DNA of 5,563 nucleotides from positions 1 through 5,563 of the forward strand of contig JAGXHC010000086.1 in NCBI GenBank assembly GCA_024636405.1. Direction: 5' to 3'. The DNA is from Sulfitobacter sp. GTDB taxonomy: Bacteria; Pseudomonadota; Alphaproteobacteria; Rhodobacterales; Rhodobacteraceae. A program made the translations under genes and the position numbers. Under the pieces are notes generated by a model. The model worked only from the letters and a program-made list of their open reading frames with translations, did no database searches and had not been told where the DNA came from. Positions 1 to 5,379 of the stretch are shown here, piece after piece (the first letter of the stretch is position 1; each line of letters opens with the position of its first letter).

Positions 1-302
1 CCGAATTTTGATGTGATTGGCACGGCTCTGCACAAACCTGTTGAGCCGCTTTCCTTCGGGTTTTGCCATTGTTGCTCTCATGCTGGCACTGGCGGCGCGC
101 GCAGCCGCTAGATGGCTGCCAAGATGCGATTGAACAAATCTCCGCTGACGGCAACTTCATCAAGCTGGAAAGTAATGGCACGGGCATGTCGGACTACGCG
201 CGCACCAATCTTGATCGGCCGAGTTTGCACGCTGGTTAGAGACCAGTCGGCCAACTCTTTGGGAAGGTCCGTGCCTTGCAGGAAGACACCCAGATTGTAG
301 GC
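1..302 (-). mobile_element. 3' end of a truncated IS1380-family insertion sequence
   Basis: On the minus strand this stretch encodes the recognisable C-terminal end of an IS1380-type DDE transposase (see the pseudogene entry). It is followed at 77-1 by non-coding DNA of the kind found between an IS1380 transposase stop and the element's terminus. The transposase homology stops abruptly at about 302, so the rest of the gene and the other terminal inverted repeat are missing from this side. The outer boundary at base 1 is not defined: the terminal repeat may lie at or just beyond the window edge, and no target-site duplication can be tested. A full IS1380-like element is roughly 1.6-1.7 kb, so only a minor part remains. 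It is inferred to be immobile. The family assignment rests on recall of the family's C-terminal motif, not on a search. Confidence 0.7.
78..302 (-). pseudogene. IS1380-family transposase, C-terminal remnant with in-frame stop
   Basis: Read on the minus strand, the frame begins to look like a transposase at AYNLGVFLQ (302 downward). It continues through DWSLTSVQTRPIKIGARVV and FQLDEVAVSGDLFNRILAAI, the conserved tail of IS1380-family DDE transposases. An amber TAG at 110-108 then interrupts the frame. The same frame goes on past it as RLRAPPVPA to a TGA at 80-78, which is the family's usual ending, so the amber codon is a nonsense mutation and not the natural stop. The catalytic part of the transposase (about the first 80-85% of the protein) is absent. 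An open frame extends upstream on the minus strand to an ATG at 551, but the translated part above 302 does not resemble a transposase. That ORF is a chance fusion across a rearrangement junction. The product cannot transpose. Confidence 0.78.
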
Positions 303-665
303 CTCACTCAGATCGTCCCTCAGCCCGCTCATAAGAAAATACTCAGGACTATCGCAACTATCGCAGCCTGTGTAATTCTGGCGGAAAATCCCAGCATTCG
401 CATTTCCGACTTTTTCAGAAAAATGGGCCGAATCCGGACTTTCGCTGTGCCCGTAACCTAAAATGGTCAAATTGAGGAAAACGGACGCTCGGGGCTGCGA
501 TGCAGCATTTTTCGGATGCGGGCGAGGAGAACGGTAAATACAAACCTTCAATTACTAAGTTGCTGCGATTGGCCGGTCATGTTAATCGACCCCAAGCACG
601 GCCCTCATATACTTGGCCGATAGTCTCGGCTTGCCTCTGCCCAATGTGGCCACAAATATGCAACC
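303..665. other. Gene-free stretch between the IS relic and the MscS gene
   Basis: About 360 bases hold no gene I can support on either strand. The minus-strand open frame covering 551-303 is continuous with the transposase relic but has no recognisable family features, and short plus-strand frames look random. The base composition is visibly more AT-rich than in the genes to the right. Small features seen are a perfect 9-bp tandem duplication (348-365) and a short TTTTTCAGAAAAA inverted repeat at 411-423. The promoter of the MscS gene should lie towards the right end, but I see no convincing -35/-10 pair. The stretch may be debris of further mobile elements or of a displaced gene. Confidence 0.5.
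348..365. repeat. Perfect 9-bp tandem duplication
   Basis: ACTATCGCA occurs twice head to tail (348-356 and 357-365). It lies about 46 bp outside the point where the transposase homology ends. A duplication this short can arise by replication slippage. No function is implied. Confidence 0.6.
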
Positions 666-1559
666 ATGTTTGATGATCTGAACCTTCCGTCGCTCTCCTT
701 CGATTCCGCGTCGTTGCCGCAGTTTGATCTTATCGCCTCGCTGCTATTGCTCATCCTTCTGTGGGTGGGACGCAAGATCGTGGTCGGCACGATCCGCACG
801 CGCACCGAGATGCCTCCGCATGACCAGCGGCGGCTTCTTGCTTCCAGCCGTAATGTTTTCCTGTTTCTGCTGCTCGTCGGCCTTGCCCTGATCTGGGCAC
901 CGCAATTGCGCACACTCGCCCTTTCGTTGACGGCCGTTGCTGTGGCAATCGTGGTGGCCACCAAGGAGCTGATCCTGTGCCTGTCCGGCGCGGTGCTGCG
1001 GGCCACCGCGCGTGCTTTTGATGTCGGCGACTGGATCGAGGTTGGCGAGATCCGGGGCGAGGTCATTGACCACACCCTGCTTGCGACAACGCTGGAAGAG
1101 TTCGGGACGGGCCCGCATGCCTACATGCCCACGGGCCGCACCGTGGTGTTACCGAACAGCATGTTTCTTACCGCTGCCGTACGCAACCAGACGGCGCTGC
1201 GCGAACATACCTATCACAGCTTCGCCGTAACGCTGGACCTTGCGTCGAAGGCCGGTAACGTCCGGAACACGGCCCACGAAATCGTACAACGTCACTATGC
1301 GCCGCTGCGTGCCCATGCGTTGAAAGCGAACGCAGCGATCGAGCACAGAACGCGTACCGACCTGCCGGACCCGGAGCCTCTGGTGCGTCTTCGCACCTCC
1401 GACCTCGGCAAACTGCGGGTCGAGGTGACGCTCTTTTGTCCCTCGCAGTTGGCCGAGCAACTCGAGAGCGAGATCACCCATGACATCCTCGCGGCATTGC
1501 AGGCTGCACAGGCAAAACTCGAAGCAACCGAAGGCGATGCAACCACACAGGCCGAATGA
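666..1559 (+). CDS. MscS-family small-conductance mechanosensitive ion channel
   Basis: This is a 297-residue inner-membrane protein of the MscS family, whose members form homo-heptameric pores that open under membrane tension and release solutes on hypo-osmotic shock. Three hydrophobic segments are visible at about residues 20-40, 63-79 and 83-112. The third is the pore-lining helix and runs straight into the family's beta domain, with AFDVGDWIEVGEIRGEV (117-133), the TTLEEF strand, and PNSMFLTAAVRN (163-174), the most diagnostic MscS stretch. The alpha/beta cytoplasmic domain fills the rest, ending in an Ala/Gln-rich helix. The size matches simple MscS proteins, with no extra N-terminal domain. 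The pore helix is rich in Ala and Val and lacks the regular Gly-Ala packing of E. coli MscS, so gating may differ (inference). The start is the only in-frame one after a stop at 621-623. The Shine-Dalgarno signal is weak. The next gene begins one base after the stop. Confidence 0.9.
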   Translation: MFDDLNLPSLSFDSASLPQFDLIASLLLLILLWVGRKIVVGTIRTRTEMPPHDQRRLLASSRNVFLFLLLVGLALIWAPQLRTLALSLTAVAVAIVVATKELILCLSGAVLRATARAFDVGDWIEVGEIRGEVIDHTLLATTLEEFGTGPHAYMPTGRTVVLPNSMFLTAAVRNQTALREHTYHSFAVTLDLASKAGNVRNTAHEIVQRHYAPLRAHALKANAAIEHRTRTDLPDPEPLVRLRTSDLGKLRVEVTLFCPSQLAEQLESEITHDILAALQAAQAKLEATEGDATTQAE

Positions 1560-1560
1560 C

Positions 1561-1818
1561 ATGATGACACTCTTCACCTTTCTGGACATAGCCACCATCG
1601 GCACCTCGCTTGTCGCGGCAACTCTTTGGTATCAGGCAGGATCGCGGACAGTGCGCCGTATCTCGCGCAGCGAAACACTCGATGCCGCCGATCTCAACCG
1701 GATGGTGGTCGCCATGAACCGCAGCGCGATCCTGAACCGTCGCGCGGCCCTCGCCTCGGCGGCGTCGGCCACCTGTTTGGCGCTGCGCTTCGCCGCCTCG
1801 CTTGCGGTAGGGGCATAA
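1561..1818 (+). CDS. Small two-helix membrane protein downstream of MscS
   Basis: This is an 85-residue protein I cannot assign to a named family. It has a hydrophobic N-terminal helix (about residues 4-24, ending in LWYQAG), a basic and polar middle (residues 27-61, with SRTVRRISRSETLDAADLN and MNRSAILNRRAA), and a second Ala-rich hydrophobic helix (about 62-84). Positive charges on both sides of the loop suggest a hairpin with both ends periplasmic and the loop cytoplasmic (inference). An open frame extends back to an ATG at 1480 inside the MscS gene. I chose the ATG at 1561 because it follows the MscS stop by one base, fits translational coupling, and places the membrane helix at the N-terminus. 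A second ATG at 1564 is equally usable. The tight link suggests a role with the channel or in the same envelope stress, but nothing in the sequence proves it. Confidence 0.68.
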   Translation: MMTLFTFLDIATIGTSLVAATLWYQAGSRTVRRISRSETLDAADLNRMVVAMNRSAILNRRAALASAASATCLALRFAASLAVGA

Positions 1819-1833
1819 AAGTCCGCCAGTCAA

Positions 1834-1849
1834 GCCGCGACGAAGCGGC
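1834..1849. repeat. Short GC-rich hairpin between the small membrane protein and the protease gene
   Basis: GCCGC (1834-1838) and GCGGC (1845-1849) can pair over a 6-base loop. It lies 16 bases after the stop of the small membrane protein gene. There is no T-tract after it, so it is at best a weak attenuator or mRNA-end structure. Confidence 0.3.
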
Positions 1850-1854
1850 CGGAA

Positions 1855-1872
1855 CCTCCGTACATACAGAGG
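1855..1872. repeat. 18-bp imperfect palindrome upstream of the M48 gene
   Basis: CCTCCGTA and TACAGAGG pair at 7 of 8 positions around a 2-base centre. The right arm contains GAGG (1869-1872), which could act as ribosome binding site for an alternative GTG start at 1883. The position before the protease gene would suit an operator or a structure that hides the ribosome site, but short palindromes also occur by chance. Confidence 0.3.
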
Positions 1873-1924
1873 CGTTTGTCAGGTGAAATATGCAAGGTTA
1901 CCTACGCCAATGTGCACTTGTCGG

Positions 1925-2656
1925 ATGAACCGCCGTACGATGATAAGCCTTTCCGGGGCCGCTTCGCTTTTGATGCTGGGTGGGTGCGAAGACGTCGATC
2001 TTGTGGCCGACGAGACCGTCGAGGCGATGGGATTGCAAGCGTGGTCAGAGATACGCCAATCGACCCAAGTAACCACCGATGCTAATTGGCAAAACGCCCT
2101 GAACAGCGTTACCGGGCGCCTTCTTGTCGCTTCAAATGAAGCACCCTCAGACTGGGAAGTGCTGGTTTTTCGGGGTCAGGAGCCGAACGCCTTCGCCCTG
2201 CCGGGACGAAAAATCGGTGTCTACGAGGGCATGTTCGGGGTGATTTCAAATCTTGACCAGCTTGCCGCCATCATTGGTCACGAGATCGGGCATCTTCAGG
2301 CCGACCATAGTCAGGAACGCATGAACGCACAGGCGGCGAAAGGCTTTGGGGTACGGGCTTTGGCATGGATACTCGAGACCGGCGAAGTCGAGTATTCCGC
2401 CGAGATTGCAGCGGCGCTTGGGATCGGGCTGGATTACGGCCTGATCCTGCCCTATTCGCGCCGTCAAGAACTTGAGGCCGACCGGCTGGGTCTGATCACC
2501 ATGGCTTCGGCAGGGTATCAGCCGCAAGAAGCCGTGACGCTCTGGCAACGTATGGAGGCTGCTGCAACCAGCCGCCCGCCCGCGTTTCTAACCACCCACC
2601 CTGCGCCGCAATCGCGTATCGAAGCGATAGGGGAGTTACTCCCGGAACTGCGATGA
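1925..2656 (+). CDS. M48-family zinc metalloprotease, predicted lipoprotein
   Basis: This is a 243-residue peptidase of the M48 (Ste24/HtpX/BepA-like) type. The N-terminus MNRRT followed by a hydrophobic stretch and LMLGGC forms a lipoprotein signal with the lipidated cysteine at residue 21, so the enzyme should be anchored in the envelope facing the periplasm. PNAFALPGRKIGVYEGM (87-103) is the family's substrate-cleft strand. HEIGH at 119-123 supplies two zinc-binding histidines and the catalytic glutamate. RRQELEADRLG (179-189) supplies the third zinc ligand (Glu182) with the ExxxD pattern, and TTHPAPQSRIEAI near the end is also typical. The length fits stand-alone M48 lipoproteins, and all catalytic residues are present, so it looks active. 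A GTG at 1883 with GAGG 10 bases upstream would add 14 residues in front of the signal peptide. I prefer the ATG at 1925 because it gives a normal lipoprotein signal. Its expected role is outer-membrane or envelope protein quality control, by family analogy. Confidence 0.87.
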   Translation: MNRRTMISLSGAASLLMLGGCEDVDLVADETVEAMGLQAWSEIRQSTQVTTDANWQNALNSVTGRLLVASNEAPSDWEVLVFRGQEPNAFALPGRKIGVYEGMFGVISNLDQLAAIIGHEIGHLQADHSQERMNAQAAKGFGVRALAWILETGEVEYSAEIAAALGIGLDYGLILPYSRRQELEADRLGLITMASAGYQPQEAVTLWQRMEAAATSRPPAFLTTHPAPQSRIEAIGELLPELR

Positions 2657-3726
2657 TATCGGCGTCTCGGTGTGATATTGCCGATCAAGAGACGGGCATT
2701 CCGCGCTTCGACGACATGAACGGCGTGATGATGGAAGGCGACGGCGGCTGCGCGCTGGCAAACGTCCGCATTCGTAACGGCCAGAGGCTGAACGTGCCCT
2801 CTGCCTATTTGTGGGAGGCGTTGAAGCGTCCGAATATCACCCTGCTGACCGGGGCCATGGTGAAACGGTTGAACCTGGAGGGGACAAGCGTGACCGGCGT
2901 CACGTTTGAGAAAGACGGCGAGATGCATACCGTCGGGGCCAGCACCCGCGTCGTGCTGTCTGCCGGGGCGATCAATACCCCTAAGATCCTGATGCAGTCT
3001 GGGATCGGTCCAGCGGCGCATCTGACATCGGTCGGCGTTGCCGTGAAGCATGACCTGCCCGGTGTCGGTCAGAACTTTCAGGACCATATCCTCGCCGCTG
3101 GTGTGGTATTCGAATACCCCGACCCGCTACCACCGCGCAATTCTGCTGCCGAGGCGACGTTCTTCTGGAAATCAGACTCCGCCCTCGACACGCCGGACCT
3201 GCAACCGTTCCAGATCGAAGTGCCCTTCGCCTCCGAAGTCCACGGCGGGGCATACGAAATTCCTGCCGGTTCATGGACCATCGCGCCGGGGCTTGTGCGC
3301 CCTGAAAGCCGTGGCGAAGTCACGCTGACCGGACCCAACCCCGACGATGCGGTCCATATCGACGGTGGGTTTCTGCGCGAAGACAAAGACATGAAAGCCT
3401 TGCTGACCTGTATCGAATTGTGCCGCGAGATCGGCCATGCGGAAGCGCTGTCGCCATACGTCGCCAGCGAAATCATGCCAGGGCGGATGAAGGCCGAAGA
3501 CCTTGCAAACTTTGCCCGCAATGCGGCCGGTACCTACTACCACGAAAGTTGCACCTGCAAAATGGGCACCGATGACATGTCAGTCGTTGATGGCACCTTG
3601 TCCGTCTATGGTATTCAAAACCTGTCGATTGCCGACGCCTCGGCCATGCCGCGCGTGTCGACAGGCAATACTATGGCCTCGACCGTCATTATCGGCGAAC
3701 GCATGGCTGATATCTTGATTGCTTGA
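2653..3726 (+). pseudogene. GMC-family flavin oxidoreductase, N-terminally truncated
   Basis: The 357-residue frame matches the C-terminal two thirds of choline dehydrogenase-like GMC oxidoreductases, which oxidise alcohols with FAD and are usually about 530-550 residues. The second GMC signature is seen as GAINTPKILMQSGIG (105-119), followed by GVGQNFQDH (137-145). RPESRGEVTLTGP (216-228) opens the C-terminal domain. The catalytic His297 sits in YYHESCTCKMG, the partner Asn339 is in STGNTMAST, and the C-terminal FAD contact is at IADASAMPR (326-334). The N-terminal GxGxxG dinucleotide-binding fold and first GMC signature, about 180 residues, are missing. Convincing homology starts near DQETGIPRFDDMNG (residues 11-24), and the preceding residues look like junction sequence. 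The ATG at 2653 overlaps the protease stop as ATGA, so the fragment could still be translated, but without the FAD fold it should not be an active enzyme. The rest of the frame is undamaged, which suggests a recent loss. Confidence 0.82.
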
Positions 3727-3735
3727 CCTTCCTGA

Positions 3736-3762
3736 ACCGCGCCCGGGCAAACCGGGCGCGGT
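3736..3762. terminator. Strong GC hairpin between the converging GMC remnant and pcaR
   Basis: CCGCGCCCGG (3737-3746) and CCGGGCGCGG (3752-3761) pair perfectly, with a flanking A-T pair, over the 5-base loop GCAAA. It begins 10 bases after the GMC stop and lies 41 bases beyond the pcaR stop on the other strand, so it can end transcripts from both sides. No T-tract follows on either strand, so it is not a textbook intrinsic terminator. It may act with Rho or as a 3'-end stabiliser. Confidence 0.68.
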
Positions 3763-3802
3763 CCAACATGGCGAAAGGAAGCCGCGAAGATGACAGGATT
3801 GT

Positions 3803-4561
3803 TCAAGATAGGACACGACGCAGGCCCGCTTGGACCGTTAACATTTGCTGCAGATACAGACTCACCAGATCTGCCGGTTCCGACTGCACCGCCGCCGCGC
3901 CTATGTTCAAAGCGGCGACAACCTGCCCCCGGACATTCATCACCGGCACCGCGATGGACCGCAGGCCAAGTTCAATATCTTGATCGATGACGCAATGCCC
4001 CTGCGCGCGCACCTCGGCGATGGCCTCCATGATGGCGGCCGGGTCAGTCAGGCTGTGGACGGTGCGCGGTGTCAGATCGGACCGGTCCAATAAAGCTCTC
4101 GACTCTGCCTCAGGCAGTGCGGCCAAAAGCACGCGGCCCATGCTGGTGCAATGACACGGCAGCCGCGAGCCGGGCATCAAACCGATGGACATCACACGCC
4201 GCTGCGCCGCGCGGGCAAGGTACACAATCTCGGTCTCATCCAGAATGGACACGCTGCTGGACTGTCCCACCTGATCTGACAGCTGATCCAACCAAGGCTG
4301 CACGATCTGCGCCAGCGGCATCGCAGCAAGCGCGCCCAGACCCAGCCGCAGCACCCGCGGCGTCAGCTTAAAGAATTTGCCATCATAGTCGGCATAGCCT
4401 TCGTTGTGCAGGGTCAGCAGGCAACGCCGCGCCGTGGCCCGATCAAGGCCAGTCAGGGTGGCCACCTCTGCAATCGACAGCCGTGACCGATCCGCGCCAA
4501 AGCAGGCAATAACCTTTAGCCCCTTTGCAAAGGCCGCAATATGATCTGTCCGCGTGTTCAC
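3803..4561 (-). CDS. pcaR: IclR-family regulator of the pca regulon (PcaR/PcaU/PobR group)
   Basis: This is an IclR-type regulator expected to sense beta-ketoadipate and control the adjacent pcaIJ genes. From the GTG start it has 252 residues, typical for the group. The winged helix-turn-helix spans about residues 28-70 (LSIAEVATLTGLDRATARR then LLTLHNEGYADYDG). LTPRVLRLGLG leads into the effector domain, where SSSVSILDETEIVYLAR, GSRLPCHCTSMGRVLLA and GHCVIDQDIELGLRSIAVPV are visible. The match to AKGL.VI..FG near the N-terminus, to RLPC..TSMGRVLLA and to the GLRRVL ending points to the PcaR/PcaU subgroup, not generic IclR. A longer frame reaches an ATG at 4624, but its extra 21 residues are not family-like, its purine-rich site abuts the ATG, and it would cover the operator-like repeats. 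The GTG at 4561 has GAGG 11 bases upstream. The gene is divergent from pcaI. Confidence 0.85.
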   Translation of the reverse strand: MNTRTDHIAAFAKGLKVIACFGADRSRLSIAEVATLTGLDRATARRCLLTLHNEGYADYDGKFFKLTPRVLRLGLGALAAMPLAQIVQPWLDQLSDQVGQSSSVSILDETEIVYLARAAQRRVMSIGLMPGSRLPCHCTSMGRVLLAALPEAESRALLDRSDLTPRTVHSLTDPAAIMEAIAEVRAQGHCVIDQDIELGLRSIAVPVMNVRGQVVAALNIGAAAVQSEPADLVSLYLQQMLTVQAGLRRVLS

Positions 4562-4609
4562 AATGCGCACAACCTCGGTCACAAGCCGAACAAATGTCAA
4601 GATGCGCAC
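4556..4609. promoter_or_regulatory. Candidate PcaR operator: three direct repeats in the pcaR-pcaI interval
   Basis: Three related 13-mers lie in the same direction: TCACAATGCGCAC (4558-4570), TCACAAGCCGAAC (4579-4591) and TCAAGATGCGCAC (4597-4609). Copies one and two agree at 10 of 13 positions, and copies one and three at 11 of 13. Start-to-start distances are 21 and 18 bp, about two helical turns, so the copies face the same side of the DNA. Extended to GTTCACAATGCGCAC (4556-4570), copy one is an imperfect palindrome. It agrees at 10 of 15 positions with the PcaR site of Pseudomonas putida as I recall it (GTTCGATAATCGCAC), and Acinetobacter PcaU also binds three repeated elements. The role is inferred. 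Copy one overlaps the pcaR GTG start, which would suit autoregulation. Confidence 0.55.
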
Positions 4610-4661
4610 GCAAAAGCTATGCATCCCTTCCGTCCGGATTTACCCCTTTCGCAACATAAGC

Positions 4662-4666
4662 GGAGG
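4662..4666 (+). promoter_or_regulatory. Ribosome binding site of pcaI
   Basis: GGAGG lies 5 bases before the ATG at 4672. It is the strongest Shine-Dalgarno match in the window and fixes the pcaI start. Confidence 0.8.
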
Positions 4667-4671
4667 GCGAA

Positions 4672-5379
4672 ATGGACAAGACGATAGCAACGCTGTCAGA
4701 GGCGGTCAGCGCGATCCCCGACGGCGCAACGGTCATGATCGGCGGCTTTGGCGGATCGGGTGCCCCGATCGAGCTGATCCACGCTTTGATCGACCACGGC
4801 GCGAAACACTTAACGGTGATAAACAATAACGCAGGCAACGGTCATGTCGGCCTTGCTGCACTGATCGAACAGGGTCAGGTCGACAAGCTGATCTGCTCCT
4901 TCCCGCGCTCTGCCGATCCGCGCGTATTCTCGGAACGCTACCTGGCGGGCCAAATCGAGCTTGAACTCGTGCCGCAAGGCACACTGGCCGAGCGCATTCG
5001 TGCAGGCGGCGCGGGCATCCCGGCGTTCTACACCCCAACCGGCGCAGGCACCGAGCTGGCCAATGGCAAGCCGCAGGATACTTTTGACGGGCGGCTCTAC
5101 GTGCAGGAACGTTGGCTGAAAGCCGACTTCGCGCTGATCAAAGCGGAACTGGCCGACCCGCACGGCAATCTGACTTACCGGATGGCGGCGCGGAACTTCA
5201 ACCCGGTCATGGCGATGGCCGCAACGGTGACCATCGCGCAGGCCAGCAAAATTGTACCGCTGGGCGGCATCGACCCCGAACACGTCATCACACCGGGCAT
5301 CTTTGTGGACCATATCGTCGCCGTGGCTGACCCTGCACAAGAAGAAATGCTGAACCGGGCGGAGGCCGTTTACCCATGA
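4672..5379 (+). CDS. pcaI: 3-oxoadipate CoA-transferase, subunit A
   Basis: With PcaJ this subunit transfers CoA from succinyl-CoA to 3-oxoadipate (beta-ketoadipate), the penultimate step of the protocatechuate branch of aromatic degradation in the cytoplasm. It is 235 residues long, usual for the A subunit of family I CoA-transferases. The first CoA-transferase signature is complete at DGATVMIGGFGGSGAP (17-32). NNNAGNGHVGLAALIEQGQVDKL (51-73, with its Gly-rich turn), GTLAERIRAGGAGIPAFYTPTGAGT (103-127) and ADPHGNLTYRMAARNFNP (161-178) follow in the family order. The call as a 3-oxoadipate enzyme, as opposed to an acetoacetate or 3-oxoacid transferase, rests on the divergent PcaR-type regulator and the strong PcaI-like sequence. 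The substrate is therefore likely but not proved. The start has a good GGAGG site. The stop overlaps the pcaJ start as ATGA, which indicates translational coupling and balanced subunit amounts. Confidence 0.9.
   Translation: MDKTIATLSEAVSAIPDGATVMIGGFGGSGAPIELIHALIDHGAKHLTVINNNAGNGHVGLAALIEQGQVDKLICSFPRSADPRVFSERYLAGQIELELVPQGTLAERIRAGGAGIPAFYTPTGAGTELANGKPQDTFDGRLYVQERWLKADFALIKAELADPHGNLTYRMAARNFNPVMAMAATVTIAQASKIVPLGGIDPEHVITPGIFVDHIVAVADPAQEEMLNRAEAVYP

Noticed and set aside
411..423. TTTTTCAGAAAAA as a terminator
   Set aside because: The AT-only stem of five pairs with a 3-base loop is too weak, and there is no gene ending nearby.
1480..1560. N-terminal extension of the small membrane protein into the MscS gene
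   Set aside because: The 27 extra residues are polar, would precede a membrane helix, and overlap conserved-frame MscS codons. The coupled ATG at 1561 is simpler.
1890..1928. Twelve-codon leader-like ORF (ATG 1890 to TGA 1928) overlapping the protease start
   Set aside because: The AGGTGA before it is only about 3 bases from the ATG, too close for a good ribosome site, and the peptide has no attenuator-like composition.
2518..3087. Minus-strand ORF of 189 codons across the protease/GMC junction
   Set aside because: It is opposite conserved GMC and M48 motifs, has no recognisable domain, and has shadow-like composition.
3790..3990. Plus-strand ORF with an AAGGAAG site 8 bases upstream, antisense to the pcaR 3' end
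   Set aside because: The ribosome-site match is tempting, but almost all of the frame lies opposite well-conserved pcaR codons and the translation is a Pro/Arg-rich shadow without family features.
4069..4371. Plus-strand ORF of 100 codons inside pcaR
   Set aside because: It is low-complexity Ala/Pro/Arg-rich translation opposite the effector domain of PcaR, and the real gene explains the openness.
4595..4600. Perfect TTGACA on the minus strand as -35 of a pcaR promoter
   Set aside because: No acceptable -10 box is found 16-18 bases downstream, and the hexamer is part of the third operator-like repeat.
4810..5340. Minus-strand ORF of 176 codons inside pcaI
   Set aside because: pcaI is unmistakable on the other strand. 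The His/Arg/Cys-rich translation is typical of an antisense shadow in GC-rich DNA.
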